DNA from: Lentibacillus populi
GTDB lineage: Bacteria > Bacillota > Bacilli > Bacillales > Amphibacillaceae
Length of the DNA: 64,000 nucleotides
Assembly (NCBI GenBank): GCA_014642895.1
Contig: BMJD01000011.1
Location: 39,593-103,592 of the forward strand
Direction: 5' to 3'
The position numbers and the translations under genes are program-made. The notes under the pieces are model-generated. The model was not told where the DNA came from. It worked only from the letters and a program-made list of their open reading frames with translations, and made no database searches. Every line of letters begins with the position of its first letter. Positions within the stretch are counted from its first letter, which is position 1. This document shows positions 54,621 through 63,772 of this stretch, in pieces.

Positions 54621-56675
54621 TCATTTCTCCTTATAATAATTTGCTTTCCATGTTGTTTTTTCTATAAGCTTATCAAATACCACTAGCATGGCTGGCAAGA
54701 ATAACACAACCATAATAAAGGCAAGTAATGCTCCACGTCCCAGCAATAATCCTATGGACGAAACGATTGGGTTGGACGAAGTCATCGATAGAATAAACCC
54801 GACACTGGATAAAATGGAAGCAGAAACAGCAATCGAGAAAATTTTCTCATCGATGCTCTTCTTAATTGCTTTAAGTGCTGGCATTTCTTTTCGTTTCTCT
54901 TTATAATCCTCCGTCAGCAGAATACCATAATCAACCGTGGCAGCAAGCTGTACCGTACTGACGATCAGGTATCCTATAAAGACCAGCGAAGAATTGGTAA
55001 AGTAAGGAACCGATAAATTAATCCAAACAGCCGACTCAATCGTCAGCAAAAGAATGACAGGAATAGAAATCGATTTAAACGTGACTAATAAAACAACGGC
55101 GATCGTGATAACGGTGAGTAAATTAACAATCGTATTATCCTTTTGAACCACATTTTTCATGTCATACAGTGTAACGCTTTCTCCCAGTGAATAGAAATCA
55201 TCACCATAATAACTTTCGGCCGTATGTTGGACGTCTTCGATTAAGCCAAATGCCGTATCTCCTTCCGTATCCGTATTTGTTTCCAGGATGATTCGACTGT
55301 AATTTTCGGAATAAAACTGTTCTGTCGCAGATTCATCCAAGTATTCAGGAGGAATTGCCGGACTGACAGTGTTGACATATGATAAAACATTTTTCACATG
55401 CTCTTTTGTTTCCAAGTCTTTCACTAATTCTTCTTCCTTCGCAATATCCCCTTTTGGAACAAGCAAAACCATAGAGGTATTCTTCCCAAATTCTTCTTCA
55501 ATCTTTACTACATCACTGCCAGCACGAGTTGATTCCGGCTGTTCACCGATCCCATAAATGAAATCCGTTTGACCCTGCGCTAAAAATGCCGGCACAAGGA
55601 GAAGCAATACGAGGATCAAACTTGGTATTTTTAGTTTCATAACACCATTTCCAATATTTTTCAAGCTTGGGAGTAATGGCTTGTGGTGGGTTTTATCAAT
55701 CCATTTATAAAACATAAGTGTCAACGCTGGCAGAAAAACCATGACACTAATAAAGCTTAATAGAATTCCCTTTACAAGGTTAAGTCCTAAATCTGAACCA
55801 ATCTCAAAATTCATAAATGTTAGGGCGATAAAGCCAAAGAAAGTAGTTGACGCACTTGCTGCAATCGCAGGAAGTGATCGCTTCATCGCAAGCTGCATTG
55901 CTTCCTTGGGATCAGCTACCTTTTGTCGATAATCTGAAAAACTATGAAGCAGAAAAATAGCATAATCCAGTGAAACCGCAAGCTGCAAAATCGGTGCCAC
56001 CGATTGAGTGACGAATGATATTTCACCAAGAAATATATTCGTTCCTAAATTGATCAATACCGAAACACCGATAGCCGTTAGGAAAAATACCGGTTCAATC
56101 CAGGAACTGGTGGATAGAACCAAAATGATTATAATAATCGGTATCAATAAGGCTGCAGCATACATGGTTTCGGTCAAGGCCATCTTTTGTTGAGTCGCTG
56201 TATTTAACGCCTCTCCTGCCATGGCATTTTCTTCTCCAATAAGGTCATAGATAGCATCCGTAACCTCCACTTCGTCTCCTTCACGGATACTGAAGGAAAA
56301 TAACGCATTATTATCCTTATAATAAGATTCTACAGTATCCTGATCAGCCATTTCGATTGGAGTTTTTATATCAATCGCATCGTCTAACCAGGTAACATCC
56401 GATACTCCATCGATGGACGCAAGTTGATCTTTGTAATCAAGTGCTTCCTGTATGGTAACATCATGAATCATAACACGCGTATTCGGAACAGAACCATCAA
56501 ATTCCTGATCCATGACTTCCATTGCTTGCGTAGATTGTGCATCTTCTGGCAAGTAATCTACCATATTGTAGTTAACCGAGACGAAAAACTGAGCAATGGT
56601 ACTGATTACTGTAATGATTAAAAAAGTGATGACAATGGGCTTTTTATGTTTAATAATTCGTGCTGCAATGCCTAT
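54621..56675 (-). CDS. RND/MMPL-family exporter with a putative ATA start codon
   Basis: 684 aa if begun at 56675. It is an SSD-type MMPL permease: TM1, a first extracellular domain, five helices with the SLDYAIFLLHSF motif, then the second half with TVDYGILLTEDY, the usual duplicated plan. The first ATG/GTG/TTG in frame is at 56564, but the 37 codons before it encode a perfect TM1 (KKPIVITFLIITVISTIAQF) that every homologue has. AAAGGG lies exactly 9 nt before an ATA (56673-56675), so the start is either a genuine AUA or an ATG-to-ATA mutation. Regulated probably by the divergent TetR. Exports hydrophobic or lipid compounds by family. Confidence 0.82.
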   Translation of the reverse strand: MGIAARIIKHKKPIVITFLIITVISTIAQFFVSVNYNMVDYLPEDAQSTQAMEVMDQEFDGSVPNTRVMIHDVTIQEALDYKDQLASIDGVSDVTWLDDAIDIKTPIEMADQDTVESYYKDNNALFSFSIREGDEVEVTDAIYDLIGEENAMAGEALNTATQQKMALTETMYAAALLIPIIIIILVLSTSSWIEPVFFLTAIGVSVLINLGTNIFLGEISFVTQSVAPILQLAVSLDYAIFLLHSFSDYRQKVADPKEAMQLAMKRSLPAIAASASTTFFGFIALTFMNFEIGSDLGLNLVKGILLSFISVMVFLPALTLMFYKWIDKTHHKPLLPSLKNIGNGVMKLKIPSLILVLLLLVPAFLAQGQTDFIYGIGEQPESTRAGSDVVKIEEEFGKNTSMVLLVPKGDIAKEEELVKDLETKEHVKNVLSYVNTVSPAIPPEYLDESATEQFYSENYSRIILETNTDTEGDTAFGLIEDVQHTAESYYGDDFYSLGESVTLYDMKNVVQKDNTIVNLLTVITIAVVLLVTFKSISIPVILLLTIESAVWINLSVPYFTNSSLVFIGYLIVSTVQLAATVDYGILLTEDYKEKRKEMPALKAIKKSIDEKIFSIAVSASILSSVGFILSMTSSNPIVSSIGLLLGRGALLAFIMVVLFLPAMLVVFDKLIEKTTWKANYYKEK

Positions 56676-56833
56676 AACAATTCACCCTTTCTTGCATTAT
56701 CAAAAGTTTCACTATATCATTATATAAAACACGGTGTTGTTTATGCAACAGACAGTTTTACAAAATACGTACGTTTCTCAACACAACGTTTTATTATGTT
56801 GGAAAACGCGAAAAAAATTTAGGAGGGATTCCT
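56676..56833. promoter_or_regulatory. Divergent promoter region of MMPL and tetR
   Basis: 158 AT-rich bases containing small palindromes: AACACGGTGTT (near 56729-56739) and ACGTACGT (near 56767-56774). Either could be the TetR operator; I cannot decide. Confidence 0.4.
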
Positions 56834-57403
56834 ATTACTTCTAATAAATTGGATAGACGAAAAAAATATACGCGTATGGTTTTAAAGGAAAGTATCATGA
56901 AATTATTGGAGGAAAAGCAAATTTCTGCGATTACAGTCAAAGAAATATGTGAACTGGCCGATATCAACCGCTCCACTTTCTACGCACATTACGCTGATCA
57001 GTTTGACCTTCTTGAGCAAATTGAAGAAGAACTGATTGAGGATATGAGTATGTACCTAAGCACGTACAATTTTGAGAAGGATGATGAAGCCTTACAGATG
57101 ACGGAAAAATTGATTGAATACTTTGCTTCCAAGCAGGATGAATGCCAAACGCTCCTCAATGAAAATAGCGATTCCTCCTTCCAAAAGAAAGTTATGGTTG
57201 TCGCTCACCGTTTCATCATGAAAAACTCGATGGAGGTTAAGCATCTTGATAAGGATATTTCCGAGTATTTGAGTTCATTTATCATAAGTGGCAGTATTCA
57301 AGTGTTGAAAGTATGGTTGAACAACGGGATGGATAAACCACCAAAAGAAATGGCTGAATTAATAATTAATGTAGTTAATAAGGGGATTTGGGGGTTGAGG
57401 TGA
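56834..57403 (+). CDS. TetR-family regulator of the MMPL operon, putative ATT start
   Basis: 189 aa from ATT 56834. The N-terminal helix-turn-helix covers SIMKLLEEKQISAITVKEICELADINRSTFYAHYADQFDLL, and the C-terminal domain is of the TetR_C_7 type. The first standard start in frame is TTG 56849, but AGGAGGG (56821-56827) is 21 nt from it and only 6 nt from the ATT, and residues before the TTG (TSNKLDRRKKYTR) look like the family's N-terminus. Divergent from the MMPL exporter operon, which it probably represses. Confidence 0.82.
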   Translation: MTSNKLDRRKKYTRMVLKESIMKLLEEKQISAITVKEICELADINRSTFYAHYADQFDLLEQIEEELIEDMSMYLSTYNFEKDDEALQMTEKLIEYFASKQDECQTLLNENSDSSFQKKVMVVAHRFIMKNSMEVKHLDKDISEYLSSFIISGSIQVLKVWLNNGMDKPPKEMAELIINVVNKGIWGLR

Positions 57404-57669
57404 TACGGTTTACAGTAATGCGAAAATGGAGCCAGTCTCCCGGTTTTCTATCTCTTAAGTAGATTGGGAAAAGGACTGGCCCCTATTCTAATAGGATACC
57501 GTTGAAGCATGCCACATTTTCTCACTTTATTGATTTTTTATCTGGTACAGCGTTTATTATACTTTCCCCTCTTTCACAAGGACTGGGCTCATTTCTGCCT
57601 ACCTTCACAACCTTTTTGTTGACACTATGGTTCAATTTGGATACTGGCAACGGCCCTTAATGGTGGCTG
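57404..57669. other. Gene-free stretch after tetR with a terminator
   Basis: GCCAGTC (57431-57437) and GACTGGC (57474-57480) form the ends of a long hairpin that can end the tetR transcript; on the minus strand it leads to a short T run. The remainder has no frame I would call a gene. Confidence 0.4.
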
Positions 57670-57795
57670 TAAATTGAGATAGTGGGAGATGACTAACCTC
57701 CGCCCCTCTTACACCACTGTACGTACGGTTCCCTATACGGTAATTCCAGATTATGTGCGATGCAAAATTTCATATCTTGCGGTATGCTCTTCAGC
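57670..57795 (-). mobile_element. Group II intron 3'-end fragment
   Basis: The minus strand contains ACCGTATAGGGAACCGTACG followed by TACAGTGGTGTAAGAGGGGC and a short hairpin (GGAG/CTCC), ending near CTATCTCAAT. This resembles the region after the reverse-transcriptase gene and domains V-VI of bacterial group II introns (CCGTATA..., GTACGTACGGTGGTGTGAGAGG, 3' end ..CTC.AT). No reverse transcriptase is present, so only the 3' tail remains. Recognition is from memory of the motif. Confidence 0.45.
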
Positions 57796-57796
57796 C

Positions 57797-58267
57797 CTAG
57801 GTTTGCCTAAAAGGAAAATATTCCAAAGGTTCTGTGCAATGAACGTAATCATTTTTCTTATAATAATTAATTGCATCATCGCTTGGACACACAATAATAA
57901 ATTCATATTTATGTTCTTTAGCCCACTCATTTATTGTTGTAAGCAGCTTACTCCCAATACCCTTATTTCTAAATTCTTTAATAGTATATACGTTCGTCAT
58001 GTAAGCAAATGGATGTGTTATTCTACCAGGACGTGGTACTTTTTGTATTAATTCTATGTAGATATGGGATACAATTTTTTCATTTTCTTCCGCGACCCAA
58101 ATAAACCATTGTCCACTATTAAGTGCATTCTCTAAAAAGGATTGGCATTCCTTTTCAAATTCATTGAATGATTCGCTTTTTTTACTTTCATCATATTCAA
58201 TTGTAAAATCCCATCTCATTCTGATTAATTGCTTGATGTCTTTTGCTTCCGCAAGTCTTATATTCAT
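57797..58267 (-). CDS. GNAT-family N-acetyltransferase
   Basis: 156 aa. The acetyl-CoA motif is EFRNKGIGSKLLTTINEWAKEH (motif A, RxxGxG), followed by the beta5-alpha4 region IIVCPSDDAINYYKKNDY. AAGGAGAGG stands 8 nt before the ATG. The stop codon abuts the group II intron fragment, so the last residues may have been altered. Substrate unknown. Intact and single. Confidence 0.88.
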   Translation of the reverse strand: MNIRLAEAKDIKQLIRMRWDFTIEYDESKKSESFNEFEKECQSFLENALNSGQWFIWVAEENEKIVSHIYIELIQKVPRPGRITHPFAYMTNVYTIKEFRNKGIGSKLLTTINEWAKEHKYEFIIVCPSDDAINYYKKNDYVHCTEPLEYFPFRQT

Positions 58268-58325
58268 CTATAAATTCCTCTCCTTAATCTCTTGTCACAA
58301 CAGCTTCTTCATTAGTGAAATAATT

Positions 58326-58667
58326 TTAATATTTGTTAATGACAGTTCCCCTGAATATATATGGGCGGAAGATTTTATGTTCATCAATCCTTCCAGATCG
58401 CTTGGTATATGTAAGTATTTTTCTGCTATATGGGTTCGATCCATGTAATTTCTTCAATTTCCTCTGGATATGAAATCTTATTTCACCACCAATCATTTTC
58501 CCGATAAAGGTAAACAAGATAGCGTGATGTCCTTGTTCTTCAAAAAATGCTTCAGTCACTGTAAAGACTCCATCTACCTGGACATCTAATCCTGTTTCTT
58601 CTTTTACTTCGGGAATAGCAGCTTCCTCTAACGTTTCTCCCTTTTCAAATTTCCATTTCCCCTTTTA
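58326..58667 (-). pseudogene. NUDIX hydrolase remnant
   Basis: The NUDIX box remains as KWKFEKGETLEEAAIPEVKE then ETGLDV, close to GX5EX7REUXEEXGU with Ile-Pro replacing the usual Arg. It is followed by VFTVTEAFFEEQGHHAILFTF. An in-frame stop directly precedes the box, so the N-terminus is missing, and after GGEIRFH the frame appears shifted (SYPEEIEE-like text in another frame). Downstream of the GyrI-like gene on the same strand. Confidence 0.7.
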
Positions 58668-58669
58668 AA

Positions 58670-59146
58670 TTACTTAATAGTATCCAACAACTCTACATCT
58701 ACATTTTCAATATCATTCCAACTATGAAACTTTTCTAAATGCCATTTATTTTTTAGCCTTGAATAGTTGTTCTCATCAATCCATTTATGTAATTCATTAT
58801 ATGAATCCATTATTTTATGATTAGGACCTTTGTGCCTCGTAACAGCATATCTTTGAGATGGTACAGTTAGAGTCACCATATCAGTTGGAATGCCCTCGTA
58901 TTCTTTTACTTCAACACAAACCCAATAACCATCTTCATCGGCAGTTTCATTTTCTACCTTAAATGCACCAAATTGTTGTAAGGGATTGACAACCTGTTTA
59001 ATTTCACTTAAACGCTCACTTAAACGTAATGATGCTTTTGGTATTTCAACTATGTATTGATCACCGGAACACAAAACTCGAAAACCTATTAATTTTAATT
59101 CATCAAGTTCTTTGATAGTCTTATTCTGTATTGTTGTTCTTGACAT
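58670..59146 (-). CDS. GyrI-like small-molecule-binding protein
   Basis: 158 aa effector-binding domain protein of the GyrI/AraC-E-bind superfamily without a DNA-binding domain. Typical are ELKLIGFRV near the N-terminus, DGYWVCVEVKEYEGIPTDMV in the middle and the LTVPSQRYAVTRHKGP.. segment. GGAGGG lies 7 nt before the ATG. These proteins bind or sequester small hydrophobic cations and toxins. Nothing in the context fixes the ligand. Confidence 0.85.
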   Translation of the reverse strand: MSRTTIQNKTIKELDELKLIGFRVLCSGDQYIVEIPKASLRLSERLSEIKQVVNPLQQFGAFKVENETADEDGYWVCVEVKEYEGIPTDMVTLTVPSQRYAVTRHKGPNHKIMDSYNELHKWIDENNYSRLKNKWHLEKFHSWNDIENVDVELLDTIK

Positions 59147-59436
59147 TTCAATTCCCTCCTATTTTTACATCACCCGTTATTTAGTTAGATTAAACTACCT
59201 TTCTTTTAAATTTTACAATTACTAAAACAAATCCATAAGACAGTGACATCAACAATAAGTATGATTCATAACTTAGGTCGAATAGCATACAAATGTATAA
59301 GTCGGATGGTATGGTTAATTGAGCCATGTTGCACTAGTTAATGCAAAAAGAAATGGTAATATCCTAGTTTAAAAGTTCATCAATTGTATCGCCAAACTGT
59401 TTCAAAAAATTCATTGTCTTTTTTTTAATATAAGAT

Positions 59437-59988
59437 CTATAATCCTATTGAGTTAATAATTCCATAATATACTAGATCTTCATATCGTTTTTCTTTCTTT
59501 ACATGATCAATTAATATCCCTTCCTTCTTCATGCCTAATTTTTGCAAAACCCTTCCCGAAGCTGGATTTGAATGAAAATAACGAGCAAAGATTTTATGGT
59601 ATTGCTTTACATCAAATGCAAATTTTAATATAGCCTGCGCTGCCTCTATAGCATACCCATTTCCCCAAAATTCTTCACCAACCCAATAGGCTATTTCTCC
59701 ATGATTAAACTTCTGGTTGTTGGATAACGCTATAGCTCCATATAATTCTCCTGTTTCCTTATCTGTTATAGCAAATTCATATAATTTATTGGCATTAAAA
59801 TTATCACGATGATGTTCCATCCACGACAAAGCATTCTCTATACAGTATGGATAAGGTAGGTACAATGTACTTTTGTAAATATTATAATTATTACAGAGCT
59901 TCGTAACAGTTACTGCATCCGATTTTTGAAACAGTCTCAGTACTAGCCTTTTAGTGATAATTGTTTTACTTGGACTGTCATATATCAT
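59437..59988 (-). CDS. GNAT-family acetyltransferase, RimJ/RimL type
   Basis: 183 aa. It begins with the family's TKRLVLRLFQKSDA strand, followed by IAYWVGEEFWGNGYAIEAA (motif A) and RYFHSNPASGRVLQKLGMKKEG, which is the hallmark of ribosomal-protein-alanine and aminoglycoside-type RimJ/RimL acetyltransferases. ATG 59988 has GGAGG 7 nt upstream; an ATG six codons earlier lies before that site. Intact and single. Substrate unknown. Confidence 0.88.
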   Translation of the reverse strand: MIYDSPSKTIITKRLVLRLFQKSDAVTVTKLCNNYNIYKSTLYLPYPYCIENALSWMEHHRDNFNANKLYEFAITDKETGELYGAIALSNNQKFNHGEIAYWVGEEFWGNGYAIEAAQAILKFAFDVKQYHKIFARYFHSNPASGRVLQKLGMKKEGILIDHVKKEKRYEDLVYYGIINSIGL

Positions 59989-60265
59989 AAGAAATCCTCC
60001 CTGCATTGTACTAATATCGAGTATTTAATTGCCTTAATTAAACTAATTTGACTATCCCATTTCTATACTCCGGCAGAAAAAGGGGGTAACCTTTATAAGC
60101 TATCGTACCGGTTAGTTAAGAAAAAATTACTCTTCTTCTGCGTATAATCTTCTGGCTCTTCATGCTAAAGTTAATCACGTAATATTCAAATAATTAAATT
60201 TCATATTAACACATAAACAGGCAATGATTTCGCTTGTTAGACAATCGTATCTGTTACTTGAAAAC

Positions 60266-60650
60266 TTATGGAGCCACAAGTTCTACTTTTATTCTGTCAG
60301 GGTCTTCAAAATAAACGGCATAATGGTCATCTCCACCAGCAAATGGATGAGCGTTTTGATAAAGAATATCGATTTCTTTATTCTTTAATTTTATTGTTAG
60401 TTCGTCCACATGTTGACGTGAACTTGCATGAAATGCTAGATGATTGAGTCCTACTCGGCATCTATGGTAGAAACCTTTCCTCTACTTGTACAAAAACGAG
60501 GTAAGTACTCCCCAGTTTCCAACTCCGTCCACTTTCCCAGTTTTGAAAAGGGATATATCCTAATTCTTCAAGTAACCACCCCCAAAATTCTATTGATCTT
60601 GCTAAATCAGAGACGTATATTTCAATATGATGAAGTAATCCTTTTGGCAA
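60266..60650 (-). pseudogene. VOC-family glyoxalase-like gene, frameshifted
   Basis: The first frame (KGLLHHIEIYVSDLARSIEF through LGSTYLVFVQVEERFLP) stops at a TAG near 60465. The next frame continues exactly where the family would: HRCRVGLNHLAFHASS, then DDHYAVYFEDPDRIKVELVA to a TAA at 60266. Both His and Glu metal-ligand positions of the fold (HHIEIYV, NHLAFHA, KVELV) survive across the two frames, so a single-base indel around 60462-60475 is enough to explain the break. Recent inactivation or a sequencing error. Confidence 0.8.
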
Positions 60651-60800
60651 GAAGCAGCCCTCCTATTGAACTGATAACTGCGCTACCAGTTGAAACACGG
60701 AGTTAATTACTTCAGTAAAACAACGGGTAGCACAATAAGAATGTAAAATGCAACGGTGATATCCTAGTTGAAGTAACTTACCGGTTAGCTTAACATCAAA

Positions 60801-61816
60801 TTACAAGGTAAAAGATTTATATACTTCACCAATAATTCCCTTCAACTGATGAACACCTAAATCTGTATTTGTCATGATGACTAATCCGGTCTCCAGATAA
60901 GGGAAGGCAACTATCATACACTGAAAGCCCTTTCCCCAGCCAAGTGAAGAAACTTCAAAATCCTTTCCTAAACTGTCTAAAAATAGGCCTAGCCCTGTCC
61001 ATTCTTTACAGCCTTGTGAGCTTATCATTTCCATTACTGTACTTGCAGTAAGTCCAATCTTACTTTTGCCTTTTAAAGAATTAAATAATTCCATAACCAA
61101 AATGAATAAATCAAATGGCGTTGTCCATAGTCCAGATGCCGCTGGATAAGGATATATAGTATATTTTCCATCAACTAATTCTCCATTTTTATGATAGCCA
61201 CAAGAGAAGTTTTCCCTTTTTTCATTTGAATGGTTATTGGGAATGAACTTTTATCCATTTTTAATGGTAGAAATATGAGATCGTTTATGACATCCTCAAA
61301 AGGTCGTACAGTCACATCTTCTATCAATTGCTGTATGATACAAAAGCCCGCATCTGAGTATTGAAAGTCGCTTCCTGGTTCATATCTCACTTCAATAGGC
61401 ACTTTGCAATACGATGTCTTTCCTTCTAACAGCTCGACCGTTGAGGGGATACCGTCATTCGATCTAAGTTCTGTAAAACTGTCAACTGGGTCGATAGTTC
61501 CTGATTGATGGCAAAGTAAATTACGTAATGTATTTATTATCAGGAACTTCCATGACTTAAGCCTTTTGTTTATATCCTCGTTTAAGTCAAGAAGACCTTG
61601 CTCCGTTAATTTCATCACCAACATCCCTGTTACGAACTTACTAACGGAACAGGCATTAAAAATGGAATCACTATTTACACTTTTAGTTGTTTCCGCTTCT
61701 AATAAACCATATTGATCTACCAAACTAATTTGGCCATTTTCAATTAATGTCATGCTTAATCCAGTTACATTATAATGTTCCATACGCTCTTTAATATTTA
61801 TATTATTAAGTCCCAT
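60801..61816 (-). pseudogene. Beta-lactamase-family serine hydrolase, frameshifted
   Basis: N-terminal part 61816-61175 has the active-site SxxK (SVSK, Ser57 and Lys60), the LRNLLCHQSG block and a YSDAG where YxN is usual. Near 61205 a frameshift in a run of A (KGKTSLVAI versus NFSCGYHKNG) moves the frame. The rest (YPYPAASGLWTTPFDLFILV to LGVHQLKGIIGE) reads in the second frame and ends at 60801. Related to penicillin-binding-protein-like esterases and D-aminopeptidases rather than classical resistance enzymes. No signal peptide. Confidence 0.85.
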
Positions 61817-62032
61817 ATTACACCCCCGTTTATTAACATGATTATACCATAAACAGAGAATGTATGTTCCTTGTTATTTCTTAAACCCATTATTCAATGG
61901 TTACGCTCTTTTTGTTTTTCTCCACGCTAATTTACTCAACATATAGTTATATTTGGTTACCTAAAGAAACGTTTCATCTTTCCAGTTAAGCCTTCCACTA
62001 CCTTACTTGGAAGTGTAAATATCCTCCTAAAC

Positions 62033-62533
62033 CTACTCATTTATTTGATAAATCAATGTATCAAATAATGTATCATCGGTATAAAGCAGTATTGCCCACT
62101 CCCCAGATTCTGGTATCTTTACACTGGACGGTGTATGGGCATCGGCTCCATTATTTGGTCCTGCAAGTCCCGTCGTCCAACTATCTTTTAATATCTGATG
62201 GACTTTCTCTGTTTCTTTATGAAAACCAACAATTGTTAATTTTTTGTTTCCTGGGTTTTTAATTCCCCAAAGGTGCCACATCCATTTTTGAACGTTTAAA
62301 CTTGGCATATCTGCACCAATGACACCTGATTTGTTCTCATTTCCAATAATGCCTCTTTCTCCAAACTCGACTGCTTTCTTTTCCCAATCAATTTGTTTAA
62401 AATCACTTTCTTGAACAAATTCAGGAATGTCATCAGGTAAAACGATTTCTTTTTCACCTGTTGCATCTGATGTACAAGCTACCATAACAAATAACGCGCA
62501 CAATAAAACAAATATCATTGGAATTCGCTTCAT
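62033..62533 (-). CDS. DUF4871-family lipoprotein (YhfM-like)
   Basis: 166-aa lipoprotein: signal KRIPMIFVLLCALFVMVACTS with lipidated Cys20, then a domain containing RGIIGNENKSGVIGADMPSL, WMWHLWGI, and GEWAILLYTDDTLFDTLI. It resembles B. subtilis YhfM, a sporulation-linked lipoprotein of unknown function (DUF4871). GAGGG stands 6 nt before the ATG. Monocistronic. Assignment from memory of the conserved GIIG.....F and WH.WG patterns. Confidence 0.8.
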   Translation of the reverse strand: MKRIPMIFVLLCALFVMVACTSDATGEKEIVLPDDIPEFVQESDFKQIDWEKKAVEFGERGIIGNENKSGVIGADMPSLNVQKWMWHLWGIKNPGNKKLTIVGFHKETEKVHQILKDSWTTGLAGPNNGADAHTPSSVKIPESGEWAILLYTDDTLFDTLIYQINE

Positions 62534-62613
62534 AGAATACCCTCATTTTCGTCTGTTTGCGGTGTCCATTTCTCAATAAAGGGTTTTATATCGGTTTGAA
62601 GAGAATCTGACAG

Positions 62614-62850
62614 TTACCTTACCTTTTCAAGTGACTTATATTGTTCGAAATCGATTAACCTGATTTCTTTTCCCATCAGCATGCTCATCCACATCTGTTC
62701 CGTATTGACGATATGAAAGAGGGTACCTAAAATATCCCCATGGCCGCCAACGCGTTTACGTGTCAGTTCTTCCTCAGGTACGTCCTTGCACCGATTAAAC
62801 CAATCATTTCTAACTTACCCAATTGTACTGAAACATTTTGCACATCTTTG
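62614..62850 (-). pseudogene. DinB-family protein remnant
   Basis: The minus strand reads WFNRCKDVPEEELTRKRVGG, HGDILGTLFHIVNTEQMWMS and ends KSLEKVR at a TAA. This is the central part of a DinB-type four-helix protein (GG.G....LFHI...E..W carries the metal-binding His). In another frame, the preceding MFQYNW fits the N-terminus. The C-terminal helices are missing. The rest of the 62534-63310 gap contains only the repeat at 63021-63172. Confidence 0.6.
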
Positions 62851-63020
62851 TACTCTCCTTTTTTGGAAATTAATTACTAAAGTTTGCTAATTTCTCCCCG
62901 CCCTGATGCTAATTTAATTTGATTCATCTATTATTACTTTAGTTAAAAACCTAAGCCATGTAGACTTTATATTTATTTCGATCTGGAGCTGTTTAATTCC
63001 TTCTAAAGGTATATTTTAAG

Positions 63021-63172
63021 AGGATGTTCAAAAAGTCACCAAATGATAAGCTGCGAATCTCTTCGTTGGCTTGCTTTCCGCTCCTCATGTACCTTTTTGT
63101 GTACATTCCGGTGCTCAAAGCTACGCCGCCTCGACCTTCTTGCTTCTCATTCGGCGACTTTTTGAACACGCA
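63021..63172. repeat. MITE-like repeat with 13-bp terminal inverted repeats
   Basis: TGTTCAAAAAGTC (63025-63037) and GACTTTTTGAACA (63156-63168) are perfect inverted termini enclosing about 118 bp, with partial extension (AAATGAT / CTCATTC). A related right end occurs at 2495-2518. The sequence pattern is familiar from intergenic repeats in Bacillaceae. No coding potential worth calling. Confidence 0.7.
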
Positions 63173-63310
63173 CTTTAAATTATTTTTTCACTGCATTTTG
63201 TTGCAATGGGTCATTTTTTATTGGTTTAATAGATTTAATTAAGTTCGTTATAAGTAGGGACTGGCTTTTACTTAAAAACAAAGAGATAGCTACATCATAT
63301 TCATAATACC

Positions 63311-63772
63311 TTAAAGATGCATTTTTAACCCTTCGTGTGATGCTTTAAAACCTAAACGTTCATAAAAACGTAAAGCATCTTCTCGCTTTTTATCTGTGGT
63401 AAGTTGGATCAAGTGACAACCACGTTCTTTTGCCCGTTGAATTGCCCATCGTATAAGGGCGCATCCTATTCCTTTACCTCGCTCGGAAGATGACGTTCTT
63501 ACTCCTTCAATAGTAGCTCTCCAGCCACCTTGATGTGTAATATATGGTGTAAATGTAATTTGTTGAACTCCTATAACTTTATTATCGTAACAGGCTACAA
63601 CCAACTCATTGTTAGGATCAGAAGTTATAGCCTGAAATGCATTTACATAGCTTTCCGGAAGAGGTTTTTTGTAACACTCTCTTTTACTCCCTAAAACGTC
63701 ATCTGTAAGCATTTCGACAATTCTCTCCAAATCCTGTTCCGTTGCGAATTTAATAATAATTTCTTTTTTCAA
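63311..63772 (-). CDS. GNAT-family N-acetyltransferase
   Basis: 153 aa. It starts at TTG 63772 with GGAGGAG 8 nt upstream. Motif A is SSSERGKGIGCALIRWAIQRAKERG, followed by LIQLTTDKKREDALRFYERLGF, typical of the single-domain GNATs that acetylate small amines. Intact, third GNAT in this 6-kb region. Substrate unknown. Confidence 0.9.
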   Translation of the reverse strand: MKKEIIIKFATEQDLERIVEMLTDDVLGSKRECYKKPLPESYVNAFQAITSDPNNELVVACYDNKVIGVQQITFTPYITHQGGWRATIEGVRTSSSERGKGIGCALIRWAIQRAKERGCHLIQLTTDKKREDALRFYERLGFKASHEGLKMHL

